A DNA stretch of 64,000 nt from CAWCUZ01 sp963798795 (lineage in GTDB: Bacteria > Acidobacteriota > Vicinamibacteria > Vicinamibacterales > SCN-69-37): positions 620,001-684,000 of the forward strand of contig CAWCUZ010000002.1 in NCBI GenBank assembly GCA_963798795.1. The letters run 5' to 3'. Of this stretch, positions 47,361 to 55,769 are shown piece by piece. Under the pieces are notes generated by a model. That model made no database searches, had not been told where the DNA came from, and worked only from the letters and a program-made list of their open reading frames with translations. Numbering within the stretch: the first letter of the stretch is position 1; each line of letters begins with the position of its first letter. A program made the translations under genes and the position numbers.

Positions 47361-47783
47361 TTACCGGCACGGCCGGACGCGTCCCGCCTGTCCATGCGTG
47401 AGCGTGAAGGGACCAATCGATTGCGACGAGCGCGCGAGCGTGATGCTGAGGGTGAGTACGTCCCGCTCGAGATGGCCGGCATACTGCGCCGATTCGAACG
47501 CCGGCTCCTGGCCGACGACCACGCGCCCCGGGTGCTGCTGCTGGTAGCGACCGTCCACGCTGAACGCGCCCGCGCTGTCGATGGCGGGCACGACCGGAAT
47601 GTCGCCCGCGGCGCAATCGAAGCGGAGGGTCACGCCGGATTCCGAGACGACCGCCTCGACATGGTCGCCGCCCCACGTGCCGTACGTGAGGTGGGGCGGG
47701 CCGCCGTTCACCAGCGACGACCCGCCGCATCCCGCCAGGTACGCGAGAACCAGACTCAGACCGGCTGACACGAGGAAGCGCAT
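47361..47783 (-). CDS. Small lipoprotein
   Basis: The 140-residue product has a lipoprotein signal, MRFLVSAGLSLVLAYLAGC, with lipobox LAGC at about residue 19. The mature protein is beta-rich, with HLTYGTWGGDHVEAVVSESG and LTLSITLARSSQSIGPFTLT. This pattern occurs in small acidobacterial and proteobacterial lipoproteins without assigned function. It lies 31 bases after the propeller gene 47815-52065 in the same direction and is the second of three small exported proteins interleaved with the large family members. Confidence 0.72.
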   Translation of the reverse strand: MRFLVSAGLSLVLAYLAGCGGSSLVNGGPPHLTYGTWGGDHVEAVVSESGVTLRFDCAAGDIPVVPAIDSAGAFSVDGRYQQQHPGRVVVGQEPAFESAQYAGHLERDVLTLSITLARSSQSIGPFTLTHGQAGRVRPCR

Positions 47784-47814
47784 CGCTTCCAGTCTCGCGC
47801 CGGCCTGTGCCGGC

Positions 47815-50800
47815 CTACCAGCCGCCGCCGCCGCCGCGACGCCCGAGGGGCACCGCGCCGCCCGGCGGCCGCACCGGCGTGCGCTCGATCGTGCCGTCGG
47901 GCGCCACCGTGACGTCGACGATCGTCTTCTGGCCGCCGGTCACGAACACCAGCCGATACACGCCGAAGTAGCCGACCGGCGGATTCCAGTTGAACGTGCC
48001 CGTGCTCGCGTCGAGCGTGGACCCGATCGGCAGGTCGCGCAGCTCGCCATTGGCGACCAGGTAGCCCGCATCGACGCGCCCGACGATCACCTCGAGTCGT
48101 CCGGCCTGCGGCATGCGAACCGCGTGCACACCGCCCTTGTCGGCGCCAACCGCGTCGTACGGCGTCTTCAGGTCGAAGCCCGTGCGAACCGCGACCGTGT
48201 CGCGCATGACGGCCGCCGTGTCGAGCTGGGACGCGTCGCCCCGGCTGGCCGCGGGCGCGCGTTCGACCGCGGCGGCCGCCTGCGCCTGGTTCGCCACCGG
48301 GCCGCCGTTGACCACGGTGAAGAACCGGCTGCCGATGCCGTCCGCCCGCGCCGCGCTGTCGGTGACGCTCCACTGGATCGTGTGCACGCCGTTCGACAGC
48401 GTGTTCGTGTTGATGTTGAACGCCCCGATGGGCCCGCGCTGCGCGTCGAGGTTCCGATACTTCGTCGGATTCGAGCTGCGCGGCGTCAGCGGCGGCTGCG
48501 GCGTCGCGTTGCCGAAGATGTTCGACACGTCGTCGTTGCAGTAGACGCCGGCCGGCACCGGGTTGCCCACGTTCCCGCGACACTGGTTGTACGCCACCGT
48601 GCCCTTCGACACGCCGTCGACGAACACGACCATCGTCGATCCGGTGAGCGGGATCAGGATGTCCGTGCCGTCCGGGGAAGTGTTCAGGTCCGGCGTGAGC
48701 GCCCAGCCGAAGTTGGCCAGGTTGCCGCTGACGGTGGCGCCCTGCGCCGGCGTATCGAGCGTGCCGAACGGCTTGGCGATGGCGTCATTGTTGAGCGTGA
48801 CGGTGGTCGGGGTGTGATCGGCCGACGTGCGTCCGAGCAGCGTCTCGTGGCCTTCGAGGTCCGTCGCGATGGCGAAGAGCGCCATCGTGCCCTGCCCGCC
48901 ATTGGTCGTCATGTTCGGGACGTGCGGAAGCTGGTTCGACAGGATCTGCAGTCCCCACCCGGCGCGCGCCGCCTGCGGATAGGTCGGGAACGCCGCTTCG
49001 ACGTCCGGCCGCGCGCCCGCCACGAACCCGGCCTGCCCGACATAGACGACGCTGTTGCCGAGCTTCATCTGGCAGCTCGCGGGATTGTCGAATGCGAAGC
49101 AGGTCCGGTAGACCTTGACGTCGTTGACGGCCACGTCGTCCAGCGACCAGCCGGTGAGGCCGATCGCCCCCTGCAGACCGCTGGCGTTCTGCGCGGGCGT
49201 GTCCACCCGGCCGAAGGCCGCCGCGCTGCCGCCCGTGGTCTGCTGGATGTTCAGGTTCACGTTGAGCGTCTTGGACGCGTTCTGCCCCGGCGCCCAGACG
49301 GTGACCACGGCCTGCATGCTGGTCTGGCCGCCGATCACGTTGCCGGGATTGTTCACCGTCACGGTGAACTGGCCGGTGCCGCTGCCGGCCGCCGGCGACG
49401 GTTCCCCGCCCCCTGCGAACGCCGACGACAGGGTGACCCAAGGCTGGTCGACGGTTGCGGTCCAGGTCGGCGAAACGCCACTGAAGCCGACCGTGACCGT
49501 CTGCGACGGCGTGATCGCCGCGATGGCGCCGCCCGCGCCGTTCTTCGTGGCGCCGAAGTACAGCGTGCCGGGCGAGAGCGTGATGGTCGTCGTCGCCGGC
49601 AGGGGCACGTTCGCGGTGAAGACGCCGCGGCCGTGCGTGGCCGCCACGAGCTTGGTGCCCATCCAGAACAACTCGAAGACGGCCACGTTGGCCGGGCCGT
49701 CGCCGGGCAGCGCCCAGTTGGCGCCGCCGTCGGAGCTGGCGAACACGCCGATATCGGTGCCGGCATAGATGTAGTTCGAGTTGCCCGGGTGCACGGCGAA
49801 GGCGCGCACCGGCACGTCGGGCAGGCCGGTCGCGCCGGCGCCGGTCACGTCCGTCCACGAACTGCCGCCGTTGGTCGACCGGGACACGTTGTGGCCATTG
49901 AAGCCGCCGAACGTCGCATAGATCGTGTTGGCGTTCGAAGGATCGAAGGTCAGCGACTCGCACTTGCGGTCCGGCAGCGCGGTTGCGTTGTCGTCCACCT
50001 TGCCCCAGACCGGGGAGCCGGACGTGCCATTGGTCGTCTTATAGACGTCGCCGTTGTTGTAGCCGACGTAGATGACGTCGGAGTTGCCGGGCGCCACGGC
50101 GATGGCGCTCACCGGCCAGAAGAAGCCCGGCGGCAGCCCGTTGGTGTTGAACGCGGAGATGGCTGTCCAGCCCGGCGTCGCCGCCTTCACGTTGTCGGAC
50201 CGCCAGAGCGATCCGCCGCCACCCAGCAGCCGGCTCTGGTTGTTCGGGTCGAGGATGAACGGCGCGATGAAGTTGGCGTAGCCGTTGGCTGCGTCCGAGA
50301 GGCAGGTCGGACCGGGATTGGCGCCGCTGCAGTAGATGCTGCTCGCGGGTCCGACCCCGTTCGTGACGCGGTGCAGGCGCAGGTACACGTACTCGCCATA
50401 CATGTAGTTCGCGTCGCCCTGGTCGATGGCGCCCTTGCCGCCGTCGCCGCCGAACGGCGCGGTCCACCCGCTCGTGCCGCCGCCGGTCGTGTACAGGATG
50501 GACGCGTTGTCCTGCGTGCCGCCGTAGACCTTGCCGGTCGCGGGGAAACCGCCCGCGCCGTAGAACTGCGTGGCGCCGAAATTGTTGTTCAGGTCCGCGA
50601 ATCCGATCGAGGGATAGCCGTGGAGCGACGTGTCGGGCGCCGCGTATGGGTCGTCGGTCCGAAACATCCCGCCGTCGTTGCCGAAGTACACTTTCTTGTT
50701 GCTCGTGCCGTTGAAGCCCGGGTCGGAAACGATCGCATGTTGATCCGCGTGGGCGGAGAATGGCGGCGAGCCGAGCGGCGGACCGACCTGCCAACTGCTG

Positions 50801-52065
50801 ATCTTCGTAAAGGTGCTCACGCCGCCGGCCGTGTTCCGGTACAGGTCCACCCCGCCGACGATGATCGTGTTGGCGTTGGTCGGATCCACCCAGATCACGT
50901 TGTCGTACCAGCCCTGGCCGCTCAAGTGAGCCGGCGTGGACTGGAGCGAGTAGTTCACGCCGCCGTCGGTGCTCTTCCAGATCTGGCCGGAGCTGGCATC
51001 GGCCGACAGATAGACCGTCAACGGGGACGACTGGCTGACGCCGATCTCGACGCGCTTCAGGCTGCCGGCGGTGTCGATCGAGGGGCCCGTCGCCGCCGCG
51101 TGCCAGGTCTGCCCACCGTCGGTCGAGTAGTAGGCGTTGCCGCTGTAGCCGGACGCCACCGCGCCGGTGCTGGACCCGCCCCGGAACTTCACGTCCAGCA
51201 CGTCGGGAAACGCGGGCGTGGGCGCGGGCAGCGCATTCGGCGTGAGCACCTTGGTCCAGCCGATGCCGTAGTTGGTGCTGCGGAACAACCCGGTCCGCGT
51301 GGCCGCCAGGAGGATCGTGCCGTCGGCCGACATGGCCAGGCGGTTCACGTACCGAAAGTCGGTCGTCTGCGTGGACGGCAGCGGCCCCCAGGTGGCGCCG
51401 CCGTCGTTCGACCGGAAGATGCCGGCGCCCTGCAGGCCGTCGGTGTTGTAGAACCCCTCACCCGTGCCGGCGAACATCGTGTTCGGATCGCCCGGCCGGA
51501 AGATGATCGTGCTGACGGCCAGGTTGGCGAGGAAGTCGTTGACCGGCGTCCAGCTCGTCCCGCCGTTGACGGTCTTCCAGATGCCGCCGCCGACGGTGCC
51601 CGCGTAGATGATGTTCGTGTTCGACGGATTGACGGCGAGCGACCGCGTGCGGCCGCCGATGTTGCCCGGTCCGATCCAGCTCCAGGCCCCGCGCGAAATG
51701 CCGCCGGCCGTCGGGCTGTCGCCCTCGGCGGCGAGCATCGCGTCGGCCTGCGCCTTGGCCCGCGTCAGGCCGTCCAGTGGAATGTTGCCGTTCTCGTCGC
51801 GCAGGGCGAGGTTGTAGAACTCCATCGCTTCCTGCGGGTAGTCCGGGCGCGGATCGCCGGCCAGCTTCGGACCGTCGGTCGGCGCGTCAGGATCGACGCG
51901 GCCGCCCTGCAACGATCGGGCGCCGGCCGGAATGGCGGCGTGCTGCTGCTGGACGAGCCGCACGGGCCCGAAATAGGTCACGGCCGAGAGGGCCAGAACG
52001 CTGACAAATACGAGCAGACTGTGGCTGGAACGCAAGAGTCTTTGCGACACAGGGCACCGCTCCAT
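47815..52065 (-). CDS. Secreted sortilin/BNR-type beta-propeller protein with the conserved C-terminal cassette (paralogue of 29334-33425)
   Basis: The 1,416-residue product starts at ATG 52065 with a signal-anchor (LLVFVSVLALSAVTYFGPV). After ISRGAWSWIGPGNIGGRTRS, residues 110-820 carry BNR-type repeats (GGIWKTVNGGTSW, GIFRSNDGGATWG, AYYSTDGGQTWH, GVFASSDGGANW) aligned closely with the 29334 gene. The BACON-like domain (from about 828) has a short extra loop rich in Gly and Pro. The cassette begins at about residue 950 with FGRVDTPAQNASG and GWSLDDVAV, then CRGNVGNPVPAGVYCNDDV. The He_PIG-like end is followed by a Pro/Arg/Gly tail that may be a 3' extension. No catalytic site is seen. A binding role for the propeller is inferred from fold only. 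Confidence 0.82.
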   Translation of the reverse strand: MERCPVSQRLLRSSHSLLVFVSVLALSAVTYFGPVRLVQQQHAAIPAGARSLQGGRVDPDAPTDGPKLAGDPRPDYPQEAMEFYNLALRDENGNIPLDGLTRAKAQADAMLAAEGDSPTAGGISRGAWSWIGPGNIGGRTRSLAVNPSNTNIIYAGTVGGGIWKTVNGGTSWTPVNDFLANLAVSTIIFRPGDPNTMFAGTGEGFYNTDGLQGAGIFRSNDGGATWGPLPSTQTTDFRYVNRLAMSADGTILLAATRTGLFRSTNYGIGWTKVLTPNALPAPTPAFPDVLDVKFRGGSSTGAVASGYSGNAYYSTDGGQTWHAAATGPSIDTAGSLKRVEIGVSQSSPLTVYLSADASSGQIWKSTDGGVNYSLQSTPAHLSGQGWYDNVIWVDPTNANTIIVGGVDLYRNTAGGVSTFTKISSWQVGPPLGSPPFSAHADQHAIVSDPGFNGTSNKKVYFGNDGGMFRTDDPYAAPDTSLHGYPSIGFADLNNNFGATQFYGAGGFPATGKVYGGTQDNASILYTTGGGTSGWTAPFGGDGGKGAIDQGDANYMYGEYVYLRLHRVTNGVGPASSIYCSGANPGPTCLSDAANGYANFIAPFILDPNNQSRLLGGGGSLWRSDNVKAATPGWTAISAFNTNGLPPGFFWPVSAIAVAPGNSDVIYVGYNNGDVYKTTNGTSGSPVWGKVDDNATALPDRKCESLTFDPSNANTIYATFGGFNGHNVSRSTNGGSSWTDVTGAGATGLPDVPVRAFAVHPGNSNYIYAGTDIGVFASSDGGANWALPGDGPANVAVFELFWMGTKLVAATHGRGVFTANVPLPATTTITLSPGTLYFGATKNGAGGAIAAITPSQTVTVGFSGVSPTWTATVDQPWVTLSSAFAGGGEPSPAAGSGTGQFTVTVNNPGNVIGGQTSMQAVVTVWAPGQNASKTLNVNLNIQQTTGGSAAAFGRVDTPAQNASGLQGAIGLTGWSLDDVAVNDVKVYRTCFAFDNPASCQMKLGNSVVYVGQAGFVAGARPDVEAAFPTYPQAARAGWGLQILSNQLPHVPNMTTNGGQGTMALFAIATDLEGHETLLGRTSADHTPTTVTLNNDAIAKPFGTLDTPAQGATVSGNLANFGWALTPDLNTSPDGTDILIPLTGSTMVVFVDGVSKGTVAYNQCRGNVGNPVPAGVYCNDDVSNIFGNATPQPPLTPRSSNPTKYRNLDAQRGPIGAFNINTNTLSNGVHTIQWSVTDSAARADGIGSRFFTVVNGGPVANQAQAAAAVERAPAASRGDASQLDTAAVMRDTVAVRTGFDLKTPYDAVGADKGGVHAVRMPQAGRLEVIVGRVDAGYLVANGELRDLPIGSTLDASTGTFNWNPPVGYFGVYRLVFVTGGQKTIVDVTVAPDGTIERTPVRPPGGAVPLGRRGGGGGW

Positions 52066-52100
52066 CGAAAATCCCGGAGTACGGGGAGACTAGGGGGCCT

Positions 52101-52129
52101 AGTATTACGCGCGATCGGACGTCGTGCAA
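52101..52129 (-). promoter_or_regulatory. Candidate promoter of the 47815-52065 propeller gene
   Basis: On the minus strand TTGCAC (52124-52129) and AATACT (52101-52106) are spaced by 17 bases, about 36 bases before the start codon. Each box matches the sigma-70 consensus at four positions. A small inverted repeat, ACTAG...CTAGT, follows. This is the best candidate in an 87-base gap, but it is unproven. Confidence 0.3.
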
Positions 52130-52152
52130 GACACGATTCTGTTGTTTCGACG

Positions 52153-52581
52153 TCAGCGAATGGAAACGGCGAAGTCGAGCGCCGCCGCGGCCATGGGCGG
52201 ACAGGGAGGCGAGGCACAGACGGGATGCTGGGTCAGCGTGATCGTCGTCTCGCCCGCCGCCGTCGCCCGCCACACCCAGCCGCCGGGCCCCGGAGTGAGC
52301 AGCCTGTCGGCAGGCGTCAGCAGTTGCAGCCGGCTCGTGTCGAAGGTGACGAGCCAGGGCGAGTCGAGCGGCGCCGTCAAGCCGATGGTCTGGCCGACAC
52401 GCACGACGGTCGGCTCGGGCCCGCGCCGCAGCCGGACGTCCGCCTGGTCGGCCGTCAAGCCCCCCGTATCCGCGGCCTGGGACGCGGCGGGCGTCTCGGC
52501 GCGTGCGCCGCCGCAGGCGATCCCGGCCGCGAGGACAGCCAGCACCGCTGCGGGCACGATCCGGGGCCGGCGCACGGGCAT
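52153..52581 (-). CDS. Small exported protein, possibly chagasin-like
   Basis: The 142-residue product has a signal peptide (IVPAAVLAVLAAGIACGG); the cysteine could be lipidated, but the box GIAC is not canonical. The mature part has VVRVGQTIGLTAPL, GGWVWRATAAGETTITLTQ and VCASPPCPPMA. The GQTI...W...AAGETTITL pattern recalls chagasin-type (I42) inhibitor sandwiches, though the similarity is weak. It is the first gene of the minus-strand array. If it really is a peptidase inhibitor, the M36 family member nearby would be an interesting but speculative partner. Confidence 0.6.
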   Translation of the reverse strand: MPVRRPRIVPAAVLAVLAAGIACGGARAETPAASQAADTGGLTADQADVRLRRGPEPTVVRVGQTIGLTAPLDSPWLVTFDTSRLQLLTPADRLLTPGPGGWVWRATAAGETTITLTQHPVCASPPCPPMAAAALDFAVSIR

Positions 52582-52608
52582 GGCGACATTATGTCGCACG
52601 CCCCCGGA

Positions 52609-52637
52609 ATGGAGCGCCGGGGCTTCAGACCCGGCGT
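52609..52637. repeat. REP-like half element upstream of the cytidylyltransferase gene
   Basis: ATGGAGCGCCGGGGCTTCAG then ACCCGGCG is a single arm of the ATGGAG class. A second truncated opening, AATGGAGCCCCG, at 52649-52659 supplies the GGAG ribosome-binding site five bases before ATG 52660. Confidence 0.75.
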
Positions 52638-52659
52638 GGCATTCTAGAATGGAGCCCCG

Positions 52660-53448
52660 ATGGCGGACCCGATTCAGACAATGATCCTGTGCGGCGGGCT
52701 GGGCACACGCCTGCGCGAAGAAACGGAGTACCGGCCGAAACCGATGGTCGAGGTCGGCGGCCGGCCGATGCTGTGGCACATCATGAAGATCTACGCCGCG
52801 CACGGCTTCACCGACTTCGTCCTGCTCGTCGGCTATCGCGGCGATCAGATCAAGGAGTATTTCCTCAACTACGAGGCGCTGCACCGCGACTTCACCATCA
52901 CGCTCGGCCAGCCGAACAGCGTCACTTTTCACGACGCGCACCCGGACGAGTCCTGGCGCGTCACCATCGTCGACACCGGCCACGCCACGATGACCGGCGC
53001 GCGCGTCAAGCGCGCCGCCCGCTACCTCACCGGCGACCGCTTCATGGTCACGTACGGCGACGGAGTGGCCGACATCGACCTGAAGGCGCTCGTCCGGAAG
53101 CACGCGTCCGGCGGACGACTCGCCACGGTCACCGGCGTCCGGCCGCCGTCGCGCTTCGGCGAGCTGGTGGTCGCGGGCGACCGGGTCAATCGGTTCAGCG
53201 AAAAGCCGCAGCTCGACGAGGGTCTGATCAACGGCGGGTTTTTCGTGTTCGAACGCCGGGCGCTCGACTACCTCAGCGAGGACACCGGCTGCGTGCTCGA
53301 ACGTGAGCCGCTCGAGCGGCTCACCGGGGACCGCCAGCTCGGCGTGTATCCCCACACCGGCTTCTGGCAGTGCATGGATACCTACCGCGACTACCAGCTG
53401 CTCAACCAGCTCTGGGACGCCGGGTCGCCGCCGTGGAAGGTGTGGTAG
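52660..53448 (+). CDS. rfbF: Glucose-1-phosphate cytidylyltransferase
   Basis: The 262-residue enzyme makes CDP-glucose from CTP and glucose-1-phosphate, the first step toward CDP-dideoxysugars. MILCGGLGTRLREETEYRPKPM near the N-terminus is the nucleotidyltransferase loop with the cytidylyltransferase-specific residues. VTYGDGVADIDL (about residue 128) holds the metal-binding aspartate, and GLINGGFFVFERRAL and FWQCMDTYRDYQLL are diagnostic for RfbF. GGAG lies five bases before ATG 52660. The CDP-glucose 4,6-dehydratase and the rest of that pathway are not in the window, except for an epimerase-like gene downstream on the other strand. Confidence 0.93.
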   Translation: MADPIQTMILCGGLGTRLREETEYRPKPMVEVGGRPMLWHIMKIYAAHGFTDFVLLVGYRGDQIKEYFLNYEALHRDFTITLGQPNSVTFHDAHPDESWRVTIVDTGHATMTGARVKRAARYLTGDRFMVTYGDGVADIDLKALVRKHASGGRLATVTGVRPPSRFGELVVAGDRVNRFSEKPQLDEGLINGGFFVFERRALDYLSEDTGCVLEREPLERLTGDRQLGVYPHTGFWQCMDTYRDYQLLNQLWDAGSPPWKVW

Positions 53449-53632
53449 CCCGCCGCGTCCAAACCTGGCATCCTCTGCCGCGACCCGGGTCAGATCGAAT
53501 TGGACCATGAAGGACATGAAGTCCGGACGGATCGCACCGTCCAGGTGGCGGTGGGAAACCGGCTGGCGCGGGCCGCGAGCCTCGCTCGCGGTCGCGGCCG
53601 AGCGGCCGGCGTCGTGAGCCGGCCACGGTCGC

Positions 53633-54676
53633 TCAGCGTTCCCGGTGCGCCTGCGCCCAGCGCAGCTCGCCCGTCAGCGCGCCGCTGGCGAGCAGGTGCT
53701 TGAGCTGGTTCAGCCGGATGAAGCGCCGCCCCTGCATGTCTTCGGCGGTCAGGCCGGCGCGCTGGTAGGCATCGGCGAGCTGGCGGGCGCCGCGTTCGGC
53801 GGTCCATATCAGGCGGAACTCCGGAAACGTCCGTTCGAGGAGCGAAAAGTCCACGCGGTAGTTGCGCGGATCGGGCCCCGCCGTCCCCGCATACTCGATC
53901 TCGCAGTCCGGCACCGTGCGGCGCACGATTTCCGCCAGATCGCGCACCTGGTAGTTCTCGGCGCTCTGCCCGATGTTGAACGCACGGTCGTGCACGACCT
54001 CGATCGGCGCCCCGAGCATCAGGGCAAAGGCGCGGCAGATGTCCTCCACGTGCACGATCGGCCGCCACGGCGTGCCGTCGCTCATGATCTTGATGCGGCC
54101 GGTCGTGCACGCCCAGCCGACGAGGTTGTTCAGGACGATGTCGAGGCGCAGGTGCGGCGACACGCCGTAGGCCGTCGCGTTGCGCAGGTACACCGGCGAG
54201 AACCCCTCGCTCGCCAGCGCCGACAGGTCCGCTTCGAACCGGACCTTCGAGACGGCGTAGGGCGTGATGGGATTCAGCGGCGCCCGCTCGTCGAGGAGCG
54301 CGTCGCTCCCGCTCGCGCCGTACATGCTGCACGACGAGGCGAACAGGAACCGCCGCACGCCGGCCTCGCGCGCGAGCCGGGCCAGCCGGACCGACGCGGC
54401 GTAGTTGATGTCGAAAGTCAGCCGCGGCTCGAGGTCGCCGAGCGGGTCGTTCGACAGCGCCGCCAGGTGCACGACGGCGTCGAAGCCCTCGAGGTCGCGC
54501 CGCTCGACTTCGCGGATGTCCCTGGCGGCCTCGGGCCACGGCGCCGCCTCCTCGTAGAGGCGGCAGTCGCGGTAGAAGCCGGTATCGAGGCCGGCCACCT
54601 CATGGCCGGCCGCGGCCAGCACGGGCATCATCACCGTTCCGATGTACCCGGTATGGCCGGTGACGAGAACCTTCAT
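53633..54676 (-). CDS. NAD-dependent sugar epimerase/dehydratase
   Basis: A 347-residue extended short-chain dehydrogenase. MKVLVTGHTGYIGTVMMPVL is the cofactor-binding motif, SSCSMYGASG and TPYAVSKVRFE hold the catalytic serine, tyrosine and lysine, and GTPWRPIVHVEDICRAF is the conserved late segment. The ATG at 54676 lies at the family's normal position. The closest named types are UDP-glucose 4-epimerase-like and CDP-sugar-modifying enzymes of O-antigen loci. It may act on the CDP-sugar from the neighbouring cytidylyltransferase, but that is inference. Confidence 0.86.
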   Translation of the reverse strand: MKVLVTGHTGYIGTVMMPVLAAAGHEVAGLDTGFYRDCRLYEEAAPWPEAARDIREVERRDLEGFDAVVHLAALSNDPLGDLEPRLTFDINYAASVRLARLAREAGVRRFLFASSCSMYGASGSDALLDERAPLNPITPYAVSKVRFEADLSALASEGFSPVYLRNATAYGVSPHLRLDIVLNNLVGWACTTGRIKIMSDGTPWRPIVHVEDICRAFALMLGAPIEVVHDRAFNIGQSAENYQVRDLAEIVRRTVPDCEIEYAGTAGPDPRNYRVDFSLLERTFPEFRLIWTAERGARQLADAYQRAGLTAEDMQGRRFIRLNQLKHLLASGALTGELRWAQAHRER

Positions 54677-54686
54677 TTCCTATGGA

Positions 54687-55154
54687 TCATCGATCAATGA
54701 CGATGGTCCTGCTGCCGATGTCGCGCGTGAGCCCGGCGTCGTCGACCACCTGGACCAGCAGGACGTGCTGGCCCGTCGCGACGCTGTCCGGCAGGACGAG
54801 CTGCGCCACGAACCCGGGCTGGTCGTTGGCGGCGGCGTAGCGCGAGTAGGTCTTCGTCACGTCGGGCCGCGCCACGCGCGACGCGGCGGATCCCACGTAG
54901 CGGCCGTCGAGAAACACGCGAACGTCGGCAACGCCGTGATCGTCGAGCACCCAGCCGTGGACGGCGATGGTGCGACCCATGTGCGCGGCATCGCGGGGCT
55001 GGTCGACGAAGCCGAAGGGCATCTCGTTGGCCGGATCGGGCGAGCCGCCAGCCGCGGTCGAACCGCAGCCGGCCGCGGCCGCGATCGCCAGCGCGGCGGC
55101 GAACAGCCGGACGTGCGGGCGGCAGAACGGGAACGGGACTGGACGATGTGTCAT
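54687..55154 (-). CDS. Lipoprotein consisting of a single GWVLDD Ig-like domain
   Basis: ATG 55154 opens a lipoprotein signal (VRLFAAALAIAAAAGCGS) with lipobox AAGC at about residue 29. The 155-residue protein then has one domain: MPFGFVDQPRDAAHMGRTI, AVHGWVLDDHGVADVRVFLD, a YVGSAASRVARPDV segment and a closing VVDDAGLTRDIGSRTIVI. This is the same Ig-like unit that forms the first half of the cassette in the giant secreted proteins, here membrane-tethered and alone. The gene is 10 bases upstream of the sugar epimerase gene in the same direction. Confidence 0.78.
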   Translation of the reverse strand: MTHRPVPFPFCRPHVRLFAAALAIAAAAGCGSTAAGGSPDPANEMPFGFVDQPRDAAHMGRTIAVHGWVLDDHGVADVRVFLDGRYVGSAASRVARPDVTKTYSRYAAANDQPGFVAQLVLPDSVATGQHVLLVQVVDDAGLTRDIGSRTIVIDR

Positions 55155-55291
55155 GAACGGTGAATCGAAAGCCACACGCGATGAGCGGGGCACCGGCACA
55201 AGCGAACAGGATGCTACACGGCGGGCGCCGCGTCAATCCGTCGCCGGTTGCCACGCGCGGGCAGGCCGGAAATAATCGAGACGTTGCCGGC

Positions 55292-55760
55292 ATGCCGCGC
55301 CCTCCTTCCGAAACCGTCGTCGCCGAGAACCGCAAGGCCGGCTACGACTACCACCTGCTCGAGACGTTCGAAGCGGGCGTCGCGCTCACCGGCACCGAGG
55401 TGAAAGCGATCCGCGAAGGGCGGGCGAACCTGCGCGACAGTTTCTGCCGGCTCGAGGGCGGCGAGGCCTACCTGATCGGCGCGCACATCAGCCAGTACAG
55501 CCACAGCGGGTCGGCGACCACGACCCCGGGCGTCCGCGCAAGCTCCTGCTGCATCGGTCCGAGCTGAACAAGCTGCTCGGCAAGACCGACCGCACGCGGC
55601 CTGACGGTCGTGCCGCTGCGGATCTACTTCAAGAACGGACGGGTGAAGGTCGGCGATCGCCCTCGCCAAAGGCAAGAAGACCTACGACAAGCGCGAGACG
55701 ATCCGCCGCCGCGAGGCGGAGCGCGAAACGCGCGCGGCCGTGAAGATGCGGCAGGTATAA
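55292..55760 (+). CDS. smpB: SsrA-binding protein SmpB, interrupted by three single-base frame breaks
   Basis: SmpB binds tmRNA and brings it to stalled ribosomes for trans-translation. The N-terminal part reads normally: NRKAGYDYHLLETFEAGVAL, TGTEVKAIREGRANLRDSF and YLIGAHISQYSH. Frame breaks near 55515, 55598 and 55651 then separate RKLLLHRSELNKLLGK, GLTVVPLRIYFKNGRVKV and ALAKGKKTYDKRETIRRREA, all of which are diagnostic SmpB segments in the right order. The gene ends at TAA 55760 after VKMRQV. Reassembled, the product is about 155 residues, the normal length. Loss of this widely conserved gene by three separate indels is less likely than local consensus error. Confidence 0.88.
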
Positions 55761-55769
55761 TCCTGTCCG

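Noticed and set aside
47581..52647. A 1,688-codon plus-strand open frame
   Set aside because: Same reasoning: it is antisense to the propeller protein with signal peptide and BNR repeats, and has no domain features of its own.
53449..53632. Small plus-strand coding frame between rfbF and the epimerase gene (starting near 53507)
   Set aside because: The frame is short, Arg-rich and overlaps the antisense of the epimerase gene. The GACCATGAAGGACATGAAG stretch looks like a simple repeat.
29334..55154. PEP-CTERM, LPXTG or type IX secretion sorting signal at the C-termini of the large proteins
   Set aside because: The C-termini end in a beta strand (VVDVxV) with no hydrophobic helix plus basic tail, no LPXTG-like motif and no recognisable type IX terminal domain, and no partner sorting genes are in the window.
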